Below are positions 8,660 through 17,632 of a DNA stretch of 64,000 nucleotides, piece by piece. A program made the translations under genes and the position numbers. The notes beneath the pieces were generated by a model, which did no database searches, was not told where the DNA came from, and was given only the letters and a program-made list of their open reading frames with translations. This DNA comes from Granulicella sapmiensis (GTDB lineage Bacteria > Acidobacteriota > Terriglobia > Terriglobales > Acidobacteriaceae). How positions within the stretch are numbered: the first letter of the stretch is position 1; every line of letters begins with the position of its first letter. The stretch spans positions 145,978 through 209,977 of the forward strand of contig JAMFSR010000028.1 in NCBI GenBank assembly GCA_026225395.1. Reading direction: 5' to 3'.

Positions 8660-9541
8660 CTACCGCGACTTACCTGTCTGCAACAGCTTCATCCTCCGCT
8701 GCGGCCTGATGCCTCCCAAAGCAGACCGTAGCCGCAATACAGCCGAAGAATGAATCTGCGACACGCGCGACTCCACCACCCCCAGCGTGAGCCCGATCTC
8801 CTTCATCGTCAGCTCCTCGTAGTAATAGAGCGTCAGCACCAGCCGCTCCTTCTCCGGCAGCTCATCGATTGCATCCACAAGGTGTTGCTTCATCTCGCCC
8901 TGCAGGCAGCGAAACAACGGATCTTCCTCCGGAGAGCCCGGGATATACACCAGCTCTTCGTCGCCCGACTCTTCCGAGCGCTCCATGTTCAAGCTGCCGA
9001 TCTCCAACCCCTTCAGCTCGCCCAGCAATTGCTGGTACTCCTCCAGCCCCAGCTTCATCTCGGCGGCAATCTCCTGCTCCGTAGGCGCACGCCCTGCGCG
9101 CTGCTGCACGGCGCGAATCGCTTCTTCCACGGCTCGGCCCTTGCGGCGAAGCTCCCGCGGGCTCCAGTCCAACATGCGCAACGAGTCGAGAATCGCTCCC
9201 CGAATTCGAAACTGCGCATAGCTCTTGAACTGCACCTTCTTCGTATGGTCGAACTTGGTGAACGCATCGATCAGCCCAACAATTCCGGCAGAGACAAGGT
9301 CATCCAGCTCCACATGTTGCGGCAGCCGCTCATGAATTCTCCGTGCGATGTAACGCACAGCCGAGAGATGCTCCAGCAGCAAACGGTCGCGGTCTACGGC
9401 ATCCGCGGCCGCAACTTCCGCCGTTGCTGCACTCGTCAGCGGCAATGCGGCCACAGAACCATAGTTCGCCCCATCCAACGGAATCGCCAACTCGATATCG
9501 TCCCAGCCGCTATTCATTACTATTGCTCCATGATTCGCCAT
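8660..9541 (-). CDS. fliA: Flagellar sigma-28 factor FliA
   Basis: RNA polymerase sigma factor of the FliA/WhiG group for late flagellar and chemotaxis genes. Region 2 is seen at HVELDDLVSAGIVGLIDAFTKFD, the region 2/3 junction at RIRGAILDSLRMLDWSPRELRRKG, and region 4 helix-turn-helix at ELTMKEIGLTLGVVESRVSQIHSSA. At 293 residues it is longer than E. coli FliA because of about 45 extra N-terminal residues. Met-9 (9517), with GGAG eight bases upstream, competes with the annotated start. Antagonised by FlgM. Confidence 0.93.
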   Translation of the reverse strand: MANHGAIVMNSGWDDIELAIPLDGANYGSVAALPLTSAATAEVAAADAVDRDRLLLEHLSAVRYIARRIHERLPQHVELDDLVSAGIVGLIDAFTKFDHTKKVQFKSYAQFRIRGAILDSLRMLDWSPRELRRKGRAVEEAIRAVQQRAGRAPTEQEIAAEMKLGLEEYQQLLGELKGLEIGSLNMERSEESGDEELVYIPGSPEEDPLFRCLQGEMKQHLVDAIDELPEKERLVLTLYYYEELTMKEIGLTLGVVESRVSQIHSSAVLRLRSALGGIRPQRRMKLLQTGKSR

Positions 9542-9586
9542 CTTCGTAGTCCTCTATCACGCAGATTCGTTGTCCACTCAAGCAGG

Positions 9587-11668
9587 TCAGCCAATGGAGC
9601 CAACGCTTCGTACCCGCACTTCCGGTGGAATTTCCTGGGCAGCCAGAACAGTCACCTTCGGCAGTAGCGGTTCGAGCCAGCGCTTCAGGTGATATCTCGC
9701 CGGACTCGGACATAGAAGCACGGTGGTGGCCGAACCTCCGACGTTCCCAATGAGCGTCTTCACAGATTCCATTAGCTTCTTCAAAGAATCTCCTGAAGAC
9801 ACGGCGCTACTGCTCAACAACCGTCCCGCTCCATCCGGATCGAACGTCCCTACCACCTGTTGCTCCATCGCAGGTTGCATCACCATCACCCTCAGCCCGC
9901 CGTCACGGTCCACGAGCTTATGCACGATGCTGCGTCCCAGCGTCTGCCGCACACTCTCCACCAGATGCACCACGCTCTTGGACACATGCGCCGCTTCTAC
10001 AAGCGTTTCCAAAATCGCACCCAGGTCTCGAATCGAAACACCTTCGCGCAACAACTGCTGCAACACCTTCTGCACTTCCCCCAGACTCATCAGCTTCGGT
10101 ACCAGCTCCTCCACCAGCTTTGGATGGCTGTCACTCAAGCTGTCTAACAACCGCTTGGTCTCCTGCCGCCCCAGCAACTCATGCGCATGCTTTCGAATCA
10201 ACTCTCCAAGATGCGTCCCAATCACCGTTGTCTGATCCACTACCGAATATCCAGCCGCCAGCGCCTGGTCCTCCAACCCCGGCTGGATCCACCGAGCCGC
10301 CACGCCAAACGCCGGCTCTCGCGTCTCAACTCCCGGCAGCGCCCGCGCCTTAGGATCGGCATTGACCGCCAGCAAACAATTTCCGTCCGTCTGCCAACGC
10401 GCGATCTCAGACCCTCGTAGAGAAATCACATACTCCCGCGGCTTCAACCGCAGATTGTCCGTGATGTGGACCGCGGGAACGATGAATCCAAGCTCCGTCG
10501 CCAGATGCCGGCGCATCGCACGCACACGGTTGAGCATCTGCCCCCCTTGCTTTTCGTCCACCATCGGGATCAGCTGAAACCCAATCTCCAGCGTCAGCTC
10601 ATCCATCCGCAACAGCGACCCCAGATTCTCGCCCTTACCAGCTTCCGCCGCTGCCGCGCCGGCCTTCGCTGGCGGTTTATCGTCCTCAACAATCTCTGGA
10701 ACATCCGCCGGCATCGTCCGAGCCAACATCGCGAGACCACCCGCCATGACTAGAAACGCAAGCTTCGGCAACCCGGGGATCGCCGCCATCGCCAGCATCA
10801 CCCCGCAGGCAATACCCATCGTCTTGCGCCGCTTGAACAGCTGCGCCTGCAACTCACTCTCCAGTGACCCCGCGCTCGCCGCCCGCGTCAGCACCATCCC
10901 TCCGGCAATCGACACCAGCAGGCTGGGAATCATCGTCACCAGCCCATCGCCCACCGTCAGGATCGTGTACGTCTTCACCGCCGTCTGCAGGTCCGCGCCA
11001 TGCTGTAGCACGCCGATCAGCAGCCCGGCAATGATGTTGATCGCCGTAATTAAAATCGTCGCCATCGAATCCCGTTGGCTGAACCTAGCCGCGCCATCCA
11101 TCGATCCGTAAAACTCCGCCTCCCGCGCAATCGCCTGCCGCCGCTTCCGCGCGCCCTGCTCATCGATCAATCCCGCATTCATGTCCGCATCGATCGCCAT
11201 CTGCTTGCCCGGCAGTGCATCGAGCGTGAACCGCGCCGTTACCTCCGCCGTCCTTACCGTTCCATGGCTGATCACCAGGAACTGAATCGCCGTCAGCGCC
11301 AGGAACAACACAAACCCCACCACATAATTCCCACCCACCACAAACTGCCCAAACGCTTCAATCACCGATCCCGCAGCATGCGTTCCCTCCTGCCCATGCA
11401 GCAGAATCCTCCGGCTCGAAGCCAGGTTCAACGCCAGCCGGAACAGCGTCAGCAGCAACAGCAGCGTTGGAAACACGGACATATCCACGGCTTTGCGGAT
11501 CTGCACGGCCGTCAGAAAGACCAGCACACTCGCAGAGATAGACACGGCTAGCAACAGATCCAGCACCATAGCTGGAATCGGCACGAGCATGACGAACACA
11601 ATGCTGATGGCGCCCAACGGCAGCGCCAGCCCACTCCAATTGCCCTTCGCCTTCTCAACCGCCATCAC
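9587..11668 (-). CDS. flhA: Flagellar export gate protein FlhA
   Basis: Major export-gate subunit of the flagellar type III secretion system. The 693-residue protein has about eight N-terminal membrane segments (residues 15-325), including the FHIPEP signature around IDADMNAGLIDEQGARKRR and MDGAARFSQRDSMATILI, and a large cytosolic nonameric domain after about residue 360. It overlaps flhB by 4 bp upstream. Length and domain order are normal. Confidence 0.97.
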   Translation of the reverse strand: MMAVEKAKGNWSGLALPLGAISIVFVMLVPIPAMVLDLLLAVSISASVLVFLTAVQIRKAVDMSVFPTLLLLLTLFRLALNLASSRRILLHGQEGTHAAGSVIEAFGQFVVGGNYVVGFVLFLALTAIQFLVISHGTVRTAEVTARFTLDALPGKQMAIDADMNAGLIDEQGARKRRQAIAREAEFYGSMDGAARFSQRDSMATILITAINIIAGLLIGVLQHGADLQTAVKTYTILTVGDGLVTMIPSLLVSIAGGMVLTRAASAGSLESELQAQLFKRRKTMGIACGVMLAMAAIPGLPKLAFLVMAGGLAMLARTMPADVPEIVEDDKPPAKAGAAAAEAGKGENLGSLLRMDELTLEIGFQLIPMVDEKQGGQMLNRVRAMRRHLATELGFIVPAVHITDNLRLKPREYVISLRGSEIARWQTDGNCLLAVNADPKARALPGVETREPAFGVAARWIQPGLEDQALAAGYSVVDQTTVIGTHLGELIRKHAHELLGRQETKRLLDSLSDSHPKLVEELVPKLMSLGEVQKVLQQLLREGVSIRDLGAILETLVEAAHVSKSVVHLVESVRQTLGRSIVHKLVDRDGGLRVMVMQPAMEQQVVGTFDPDGAGRLLSSSAVSSGDSLKKLMESVKTLIGNVGGSATTVLLCPSPARYHLKRWLEPLLPKVTVLAAQEIPPEVRVRSVGSIG

Positions 11669-12810
11669 ATCCCTCCTTCAAATCCCGCCATCCGCGGTCG
11701 CAACGCCGCAACCTTTACCTCACGCTTCGATTGCGCCGCCCGCTTCGCCTCACGCTCCTGCTCTTCCTGCTTCTCGCGAAACAGATAAGCCAGAATTCCC
11801 GCCACCGCTGCATACAGCTCATAAGGAATCGACTGTCCTGGCTCCACGCTCCGGTACAGCGACCGCGCCAGCGGTGGATTCTCCAGGATCGACACGCCCG
11901 CGGCCTTTGCCTCTTCGCGAATCTCAAACGCATGCAGATCACGCCCCTTGGTCAGTACGGTCGGCGCCTGCATCGTCTCAAAGCTGAACTCCAACGCCAC
12001 CGCATAGTGCGTCGGATTGGTAATCACCACGCTCGCCCGTCGCATGTCCGCTTTCACCCGGCGCTTGCGCATCGCGCGCTGCGCCTGGCGAACCCGCCCC
12101 TTGGTATGCGGATTCCCCATTGCCTCCTTCATCTCTTCCTTCATCTCCTGCTTGGACATCTTCAGGCGCTTGGACCAGCTCGCATACTCCACCGCATAGT
12201 CAATTGCCGACCACACCACCATCACCCATGCCGCCTTCACGCCCAGCCCATACGTCGCACCAAACGTTGCGGGCAGTCGCTCCAAGCTCATCACTGGCAT
12301 AGGTCCCAGCAAACTGACCAGCGTCCTCCACCCCAGCGCAGCCACAATCAACGCCGGCACGACCGACTTTCCGATCCGCGCCACAGTCCGCACGCTGAAC
12401 ATTTGCTGCACGTGGGTCGACGGGCTTAACCGGCTGAACTGCGGATGCATCGCCTTTACGCTGAAATTCACGCCGCCGCCCTGCCCAATCCCAACGCCCA
12501 CCACCGCGCACAAACAAGCGCCCATCACCATTGCGGTCGGGACAACCGCCGGCAGCAACCCCACACGCATCGCTGTCACAAACTCCCGAATTCCCCATGC
12601 ACGGCCCGTCCCTGAAACCGCCAGCATCACGCAACGCGAGTAGCACTGTCTCCATCTCGAAACAAAACTGCTACCTGCCATGCCCAATGTGATCAACCCA
12701 GCGAGCATCGCTGCTCCCGAAAGCAGATCGCGGCTTCTCACCCAGTCCCCGCTCTCACGCGCTTTTTTCTTCCGCTGCGGTGTCGCCTTCTCTGTCTGCT
12801 GGTCGCTCAT
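11665..12810 (-). CDS. flhB: Flagellar export switch protein FlhB
   Basis: FlhB controls the switch from hook to filament export by autocleavage. The 381-residue protein has four membrane segments and the cleavage site Asn-Pro-Thr-His inside VVITNPTHYAVAL. The basic linker KMSKQEMKEEMKEAMGNP before it is typical. The C-terminal tail is longer and more basic than in E. coli. ATGA-type overlaps join it to fliR and flhA. Confidence 0.96.
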   Translation of the reverse strand: MSDQQTEKATPQRKKKARESGDWVRSRDLLSGAAMLAGLITLGMAGSSFVSRWRQCYSRCVMLAVSGTGRAWGIREFVTAMRVGLLPAVVPTAMVMGACLCAVVGVGIGQGGGVNFSVKAMHPQFSRLSPSTHVQQMFSVRTVARIGKSVVPALIVAALGWRTLVSLLGPMPVMSLERLPATFGATYGLGVKAAWVMVVWSAIDYAVEYASWSKRLKMSKQEMKEEMKEAMGNPHTKGRVRQAQRAMRKRRVKADMRRASVVITNPTHYAVALEFSFETMQAPTVLTKGRDLHAFEIREEAKAAGVSILENPPLARSLYRSVEPGQSIPYELYAAVAGILAYLFREKQEEQEREAKRAAQSKREVKVAALRPRMAGFEGGM

Positions 12811-13571
12811 GCCGAAAGCAACATCCTCTCCGCCGCATCCAGCAACGCGTTGAAATGCCCTTCAATAAACCCCGGCCAAAGCGCCAGTGACCCCAGCAAA
12901 ACCACATACGAAACAATCGTCTTGAAAGGCACACTCAACACGGTCGAGTGCAGCTGCGGCGCCAGCCTGCCAATCAATCCGATAGTTATCTCCACCACCA
13001 ACGCAGCCGCAATTACTGGTGAAGCCAGCTGTACACCGGACAGAAAAATTCCTTCTGCCATATGCGTAATCGCCTCACCGGTCCTGGCGCTCAAAATAAA
13101 CGTACCCACCGGCACCGCATTGAAACTCCGCATCACCGCGGCCAGTAGTGTCCTGTGCAAACCAGCCGTCAGCAACACCAGAGTATTTACCCACCCCAGC
13201 AACTCCGCCAGCACAGGCGTATCCACCTTCGAGTTCGGGTCCATCAGGTTCACCAGTGAGAAGCTGAACTCCATGCTCAACAGCGAACCGGCAAACAGCA
13301 CCATCTCGCTCAGCATCATCAGCGAAAGCCCAAACACCAGCCCGACGGCCAATTCGCCCAGCACACCCGCCATCGTGATCTCACTCACCGCACCCCGCGC
13401 ACTGCCAACCAGAGGAGCGAGCAGGATCGTCATTGCGAACACAAACCCCGCCTTGATCCGTGGTGCAATCGCTGCTGAAGAAAACACCGGCGCAAACACC
13501 AGCAGGCTGCTCATGCGCACCATCACCAACACGCCGCTGCAGACGATCGACTGCCACTCCACGTTGTTCAT
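12807..13571 (-). CDS. fliR: Flagellar export protein FliR
   Basis: Export gate core membrane subunit. The ATG at 13571 gives MNNVEWQSIVCSGVLVMVRMSSLLVFAP and 254 residues, the normal FliR size; in-frame codons upstream overlap fliQ and encode unrelated sequence. About six hydrophobic segments are visible, with the conserved PVFSSAAIAPRIKAGFVFAM and GSLLSMEFSFSLVNLMDP blocks. Overlaps fliQ (4 bp) and flhB (4 bp). Confidence 0.94.
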   Translation of the reverse strand: MNNVEWQSIVCSGVLVMVRMSSLLVFAPVFSSAAIAPRIKAGFVFAMTILLAPLVGSARGAVSEITMAGVLGELAVGLVFGLSLMMLSEMVLFAGSLLSMEFSFSLVNLMDPNSKVDTPVLAELLGWVNTLVLLTAGLHRTLLAAVMRSFNAVPVGTFILSARTGEAITHMAEGIFLSGVQLASPVIAAALVVEITIGLIGRLAPQLHSTVLSVPFKTIVSYVVLLGSLALWPGFIEGHFNALLDAAERMLLSA

Positions 13572-13849
13572 CCCAGATACCGATGCAGATCCGTCCACAG
13601 CCCAATCGTGTAGCTCACAGTCTTGTGGGCAAGCCACGGCATCATTACCACCACAAGCACAAACACCACCACCAGCCGCGGGACCGCCGTCAGCGCCTGC
13701 TCTTGCACTCCCGTCAACGTCTGGATCAAACTCATCACCAGACTCACCACACAAGCCGCCACCAGCATCGGCGCACACAGCAGCAATGCCTCTATCAATA
13801 AATGACGCGCCAGTGTGACAGCCACATCTGTTCCCATTGCCAACCTCAC
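13568..13849 (-). CDS. fliQ: Flagellar export protein FliQ
   Basis: A 93-residue protein with two membrane helices: residues about 18-42 (LIEALLLCAPMLVAACVVSL) and 58-78. Between them is the family motif SLIQTLTGVQEQAL. It is a small subunit of the FliPQR export channel. Met-5 (13837) is an alternative start that gives the more usual 89-residue FliQ. Confidence 0.93.
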   Translation of the reverse strand: MRLAMGTDVAVTLARHLLIEALLLCAPMLVAACVVSLVMSLIQTLTGVQEQALTAVPRLVVVFVLVVVMMPWLAHKTVSYTIGLWTDLHRYLG

Positions 13850-13892
13850 TCCTCACACCTGAAACCCTCAAACCTCTACAGGAACCGATTGC

Positions 13893-14780
13893 TTAAAAGC
13901 TCTTCAACAACTCCCGCGCCAACAAGCTCCATCCATCTACCATCACAAAAAGCAGAATCTTCACCGGCGTCGAAATCACCACAGGCGACAACTGCAGCAT
14001 CCCAATCGAAGTCGTAATACTCGCCACCAAAAAATCAATCAGCAGAAATGGCAAAAACAGCACGGCGCCAATCTGGAACCCCGCCTTCAACTCGCTCAGC
14101 ATGTACGCCGGCACGACCACGGGCATCGGCAAATCATTCGGTGTCGCCGGTTTGACCGCCATCGATGCGCTTGCAAACACTGCAAGGTCCTTCTCCCGCG
14201 CATACTTCAGCATGTAAGCCTTCACCGGCGCGACACCTCGCTCCACTGCCTCACCCGCGTCGATCGTTCCCTGCCGGTATGGCGTCACAGCGATCCTGTC
14301 TACCTGCAGCATCACCGGCTGCATCAGGAACCATGTCATCATCAGGGCTAAACCCATCAACACCTGGTTCGAAGGAGCCGTCTGAGTCCCCAGCGCCTGC
14401 CGCAAAAAGTGAAACACCACCAGCAGCCGGACCATCGGCGTCATTGCCAACAAAATCGCCGGAATCAAAGTCAGAAGAGTCAGGCCAAGCACAACTGCCC
14501 AGGGCGATCCATTCCCTGTACTACTCTTCGTTCCACCAGCGACCGAGTCCATCAAAAAGTCCAGCGAGTTCTTACCCTTTCCCGCGTCAACGGCACCGGT
14601 TTTCGGTTTCCCTATCTGAATGTTCGTTCCGCCGCCGTTCACAGGCTTCGCAACAGCAACTTTCTTGCTCCCCGCATGATGCACCCAAAAAGCCCCGCCA
14701 TCGGCGTCCTGGGCCTCCATCTTCATCTCAAAAGCGCAAACCATCACCGCCGCTGTTATCAAAATACGCAGACCCTTCAC
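13893..14780 (-). CDS. fliP: Flagellar export protein FliP
   Basis: Core of the FliPQR export channel. The 295-residue protein has a cleavable signal peptide, an unusually long periplasmic N-terminal segment (to about residue 90), then the family core LTLIPAILLAMTPMVRLLVVFHFLRQALG and TAPSNQVLMGLALMMTWFLM. The second half contains the FliP signature VVVPAYMLSELKAGFQIG and FLLIDFLVASITTSIGM. The segment between residues 25 and 90 is longer than in E. coli FliP. Confidence 0.96.
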   Translation of the reverse strand: MKGLRILITAAVMVCAFEMKMEAQDADGGAFWVHHAGSKKVAVAKPVNGGGTNIQIGKPKTGAVDAGKGKNSLDFLMDSVAGGTKSSTGNGSPWAVVLGLTLLTLIPAILLAMTPMVRLLVVFHFLRQALGTQTAPSNQVLMGLALMMTWFLMQPVMLQVDRIAVTPYRQGTIDAGEAVERGVAPVKAYMLKYAREKDLAVFASASMAVKPATPNDLPMPVVVPAYMLSELKAGFQIGAVLFLPFLLIDFLVASITTSIGMLQLSPVVISTPVKILLFVMVDGWSLLARELLKSF

Positions 14781-15034
14781 AATCGCACCTCACCGGCGTC
14801 CACAGCGACGATCGACTGCACACCCTCCGCACCCACACCCACCAGGAACCTGCGCTCCCCGCACGACACCAGCATCAGCTGCCGCTTGCCACCAAGCTGC
14901 AATGTCTCCACCAGCCTCATCTGTTTTTCGGCCCGCACCGCACCCAATCCGCTGCGTCCACGCCGCGCCATATCCATCACAAACCGCGCCAGCCCACCCA
15001 CCACCGGCTTTTCGTCAGGACTCACATTAGCCAT
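14777..15034 (-). CDS. fliO: FliO-like protein lacking a membrane anchor
   Basis: An 85-residue protein whose second half fits the cytoplasmic FliO domain: LVETLQLGGKRQLMLVSCGERRFLVGVG, the pattern 'leu-gly-gly-lys ... leu-val-x-x-gly-x-arg-x-leu-val-gly'. FliO helps assemble the FliPQR pore. The usual N-terminal transmembrane helix is absent. The position directly before fliP, with a 4-bp overlap, supports the call. Confidence 0.75.
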   Translation of the reverse strand: MANVSPDEKPVVGGLARFVMDMARRGRSGLGAVRAEKQMRLVETLQLGGKRQLMLVSCGERRFLVGVGAEGVQSIVAVDAGEVRL

Positions 15035-15038
15035 CGCT

Positions 15039-15335
15039 TTATCCCAACCTCGTCAGCCGAACTGCAATCGCCCCATCGACCACCTCGAACTCACCCCAAC
15101 TCAGCGCCACATTCGACGCAAAGAGCGGCACCTCTTCCGTAGCCGCCCATCCACTCACGATCACCTCGCCGACGCCCAATGCGGCCAACCCACGCAACGA
15201 GATCCCCGGCAGTGGGATCTTTACCGTCATCGGCACCGGGACCTGCATCAGCATCGGCCACTTCGCACGCGTGCCATCACTCTCACCGGCGTCCACAGCC
15301 TGCTCCGCCAGCGTTTGCAACGCAGCCGGCCTCAT
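15039..15335 (-). CDS. Second FliN/SpoA-domain protein
   Basis: A 98-residue protein whose C-terminal 70 residues read as a SpoA domain: MQVPVPMTVKIPLPGISLRGLAALGVGEVIVSG, then ASNVALSWGEFEVVDGAIAVRLTRLG, parallel to the end of the FliN at 7.4 kb. It lies between fliL and fliO, the position where fliM/fliN occur in E. coli. It is probably a divergent C-ring or export-cup component. It starts inside the fliL stop (ATGA). Confidence 0.65.
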   Translation of the reverse strand: MRPAALQTLAEQAVDAGESDGTRAKWPMLMQVPVPMTVKIPLPGISLRGLAALGVGEVIVSGWAATEEVPLFASNVALSWGEFEVVDGAIAVRLTRLG

Positions 15336-15859
15336 CGCTGCACCAGGAAGTCGGTAAAGTAGATCGTCTTCACATGCAGCTCCGGATTCCGCTGTCCGAT
15401 GGCCGTCATCAAGGCCGCCTTCAACTTCTCTTTTCCATCTGGAGCCAGCAGCGCCGGAGACATCTGCCTGCCCAGCACCTCGAAGATCGTGTCGCGCACA
15501 GAAGCATCCGCCCCCGGCTCCGGCTTCGCTTCTTCCTTGGGCTTTACGCCGGACTCATCTTCTTCCGCCAGCACCACCCCCAGCCGCAGGTACGCATGCC
15601 CACCCTCATCCGCGAGGTTGATCAGCATCGGCTCAAGCGCCTTCGAATGTGTCGTCGCCGCATCCTTCTTCTCCAACGCAACAGCTGGCGCCGTCCCAGC
15701 CGCAAGCTTTCCACTCTTCGCAAGAAACATCATCGCGCCCACAGCACTACCAACGGCAAACACTACCGTCACCAGGCAGCAGACCAGTAGCGTCGTAATG
15801 GGAACCTTCGCCGTAGGTACAGCGGCCGTGGAAGGGAGCGAGGTATCAGCAGTAGCCAT
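15332..15859 (-). CDS. fliL: Flagellar basal-body-associated protein FliL
   Basis: Inner-membrane protein that surrounds the stator and supports torque. The 175-residue product has one N-terminal membrane helix (residues about 22-47, TLLVCCLVTVVFAVGSAVGAM), a variable linker, and the periplasmic domain with LEPMLINLADEGGHAYLRLGVVLA and a C-terminus ending VKTIYFTDFLVQR, characteristic of FliL. An acidic/proline insertion (EEDESGVKPKEEAKPEPG) interrupts the domain. It is the first gene after the terminator that follows flgE, so it may have its own promoter. Confidence 0.9.
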   Translation of the reverse strand: MATADTSLPSTAAVPTAKVPITTLLVCCLVTVVFAVGSAVGAMMFLAKSGKLAAGTAPAVALEKKDAATTHSKALEPMLINLADEGGHAYLRLGVVLAEEDESGVKPKEEAKPEPGADASVRDTIFEVLGRQMSPALLAPDGKEKLKAALMTAIGQRNPELHVKTIYFTDFLVQR

Positions 15860-15916
15860 GCCCCTGCTATTGCATCTCGTATGCCAAATTGCAGCGACGC
15901 AACCTTAGCGCCCGCT

Positions 15917-15947
15917 AAAGAAAACGGCCCCCGCAAAGCAGGGACCG
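15917..15947 (-). terminator. Rho-independent terminator after flgE
   Basis: On the minus strand a 10-bp stem pairs 15938-15947 with 15925-15934 around a three-base loop, with two G-U pairs, and is followed by TTTTCTTT (15924-15917). It starts 22 bp after the flgE stop and separates the flgB-flgE block from fliL onward. Partial readthrough is possible because all genes share one direction. Confidence 0.8.
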
Positions 15948-15968
15948 CATTCTCATTCAGACAAGCCA

Positions 15969-17201
15969 CTAGCGAATCATGTCAATCGTTTCCTGAGTCA
16001 GCGTATCGAACGTCGTCACGGTCTTCGAGTTTGCCTCGAACGCGCGCTGCGCCACAATCAGGTTGGTGAACTCCGTGGAGATATCAACGTTAGAACTCTC
16101 CAACGATTCATCGGCGATCGTCCCTAACCCTCCTGCGCTTGCTGTCCCAATCGCAGCCGCACCCGAAGCTGCTGTAGTCACATAAGCATTGCTTCCCGCC
16201 CGCGTCAGCCCTTCCACGTTTGATACATTCGCTACCGCAACCTGACCAATCGTTTGCGTCTCTCCATTGCTGAACTGCGCCGTCACCAGCCCGGTCGCAT
16301 CCACAGTAAAGCTCTGATACGTTCCACTCGGATATCCGTTCTGCAACGTACCCGAGGAAGACGACGAAGCCGAAGTCTGCGTCAGCGTCGCATTGCCTGA
16401 GCTATTGAACAGGTTCCAATTCAGGCTCATGTCCGCCGACCCATCCGCCATCCCGGGAAACGTAATCCCGTTCACATTGCTGCTCGGCGAGGTCAGATTC
16501 CCGTTGCTGTCAAAAGTCAGTGTTCCCGTATTGCCGGTCGGGGTTCCCGTTTCATCACCTGAAGGCAGTGCCACGGAGTAGCCCCACTGGTCGTTCGCCG
16601 TCTTCGTAAACGTCACCGTCGCCACATGACTTGTGCCAAGCGAATCATAAAGGGTAATCGGCGTTGAATAGGTATCACCGACAGCTGCGGTCGAGCTCAG
16701 ATTGCCCGTCAGCGAAAACGTGCTGCTCGCCTGTGCCGTCTGCGTCGCTCCAATCGGCAGCTTCAGCGTACTGAGCGCACCACCGGGATTTACTGTTCCA
16801 TTCACAGCTCCGTATCCCATTACGCTCGATCCATCCGTAGTCGTGAGGTTGCCGTTGTTATCGAGTTGAAAGTTCCCGGCGCGCGTCAACTCCTGCTCCC
16901 CATTGTTGTTGATCACAAAGAAGCCGTTCCCCTGGATCGCCATGTCCGCCGCATCATCTGTCGTCGTCAACGTTCCCTGGCTGAAGTCGGAGCTCGTCGA
17001 CGAAACGCGCGTGCCCAGCCCTTGCTGCAACGCATCACCCGAACCCGAACTTCCAACCTGCTGATAGAACAGATCGGAAAATGTTGTCGTCTGGTCCTTG
17101 AACGCCGTTGTATTCAGGTTTGCCAGGTTGTTGCCAATCGTGTTCAGTGCCGTCGAATCGGCACTCAGACCCGTCAGCGCAATCGAAAAACTTCCCATCA
17201 C
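15969..17201 (-). CDS. flgE: Flagellar hook protein FlgE
   Basis: The 410-residue hook subunit begins MMGSFSIALTGLSADSTALNTIGNNLANLNTTAFK, the axial-family N-terminus, and ends with NVDISTEFTNLIVAQRAFEANSKTVTTFD. The middle is Ser/Thr/Gly-rich, as in exported hook proteins with surface domains. It is preceded by flgD (hook cap) and fliK (length control) and followed by a strong terminator. Confidence 0.95.
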   Translation of the reverse strand: MMGSFSIALTGLSADSTALNTIGNNLANLNTTAFKDQTTTFSDLFYQQVGSSGSGDALQQGLGTRVSSTSSDFSQGTLTTTDDAADMAIQGNGFFVINNNGEQELTRAGNFQLDNNGNLTTTDGSSVMGYGAVNGTVNPGGALSTLKLPIGATQTAQASSTFSLTGNLSSTAAVGDTYSTPITLYDSLGTSHVATVTFTKTANDQWGYSVALPSGDETGTPTGNTGTLTFDSNGNLTSPSSNVNGITFPGMADGSADMSLNWNLFNSSGNATLTQTSASSSSSGTLQNGYPSGTYQSFTVDATGLVTAQFSNGETQTIGQVAVANVSNVEGLTRAGSNAYVTTAASGAAAIGTASAGGLGTIADESLESSNVDISTEFTNLIVAQRAFEANSKTVTTFDTLTQETIDMIR

Positions 17202-17253
17202 ATCACCTCATATCTTTCTGTGTCAGCCGTAGCTGCATCTCTACTTCCCGCTT

Positions 17254-17607
17254 CTAAGCAAGTTCCTGGTTGATCGAAATCAATTGCTGCAGACTGTTCA
17301 CGCCGACCAGTTGTTGTACATAAGCATTCGGATCGGTAGGTTGCGTAGGATCCTGGTTCTTCAACTCACTCACCAGCAAGGTGAGAAAATCGCTCGACGT
17401 AATATCCGAATTATCAGACGATGAGCTCGATGACGACGAACTCGAAGATCCGCTCGAAGATCCTGTGCCCGTCGTTGCGCCCGTCGACGAAGAGTTTGCC
17501 GAAAGCTGCTTCGCTGTCGCGTTCGTGGTCTTCGTGCTTTGCGCCGGTACCATTGCATTCGCCACGCTATTGGCCGCCAGGGCCATCTGATGATTGATTG
17601 TTGACAT
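17254..17607 (-). CDS. flgD: Hook-capping protein FlgD, minimal form
   Basis: Only 117 residues, about half the size of E. coli FlgD. The conserved export and capping segment is intact at the C-terminus: SDFLTLLVSELKNQDPTQPTDPNAYVQQL, then GVNSLQQLISIN. A run of about 14 serines and glycines precedes it. The Tudor-like and FnIII-like domains that normally follow are missing. Confidence 0.88.
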   Translation of the reverse strand: MSTINHQMALAANSVANAMVPAQSTKTTNATAKQLSANSSSTGATTGTGSSSGSSSSSSSSSSSDNSDITSSDFLTLLVSELKNQDPTQPTDPNAYVQQLVGVNSLQQLISINQELA

Positions 17608-17632
17608 GTCTCATTCCCTCTCTCTCTTTTAT

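Noticed and set aside
13572..13871. A 100-residue N-terminal extension of FliR
   Set aside because: The extension overlaps fliQ out of frame and is Gly/Asp/Cys-rich; the ATG at 13571 overlaps the fliQ stop and gives a normal FliR.
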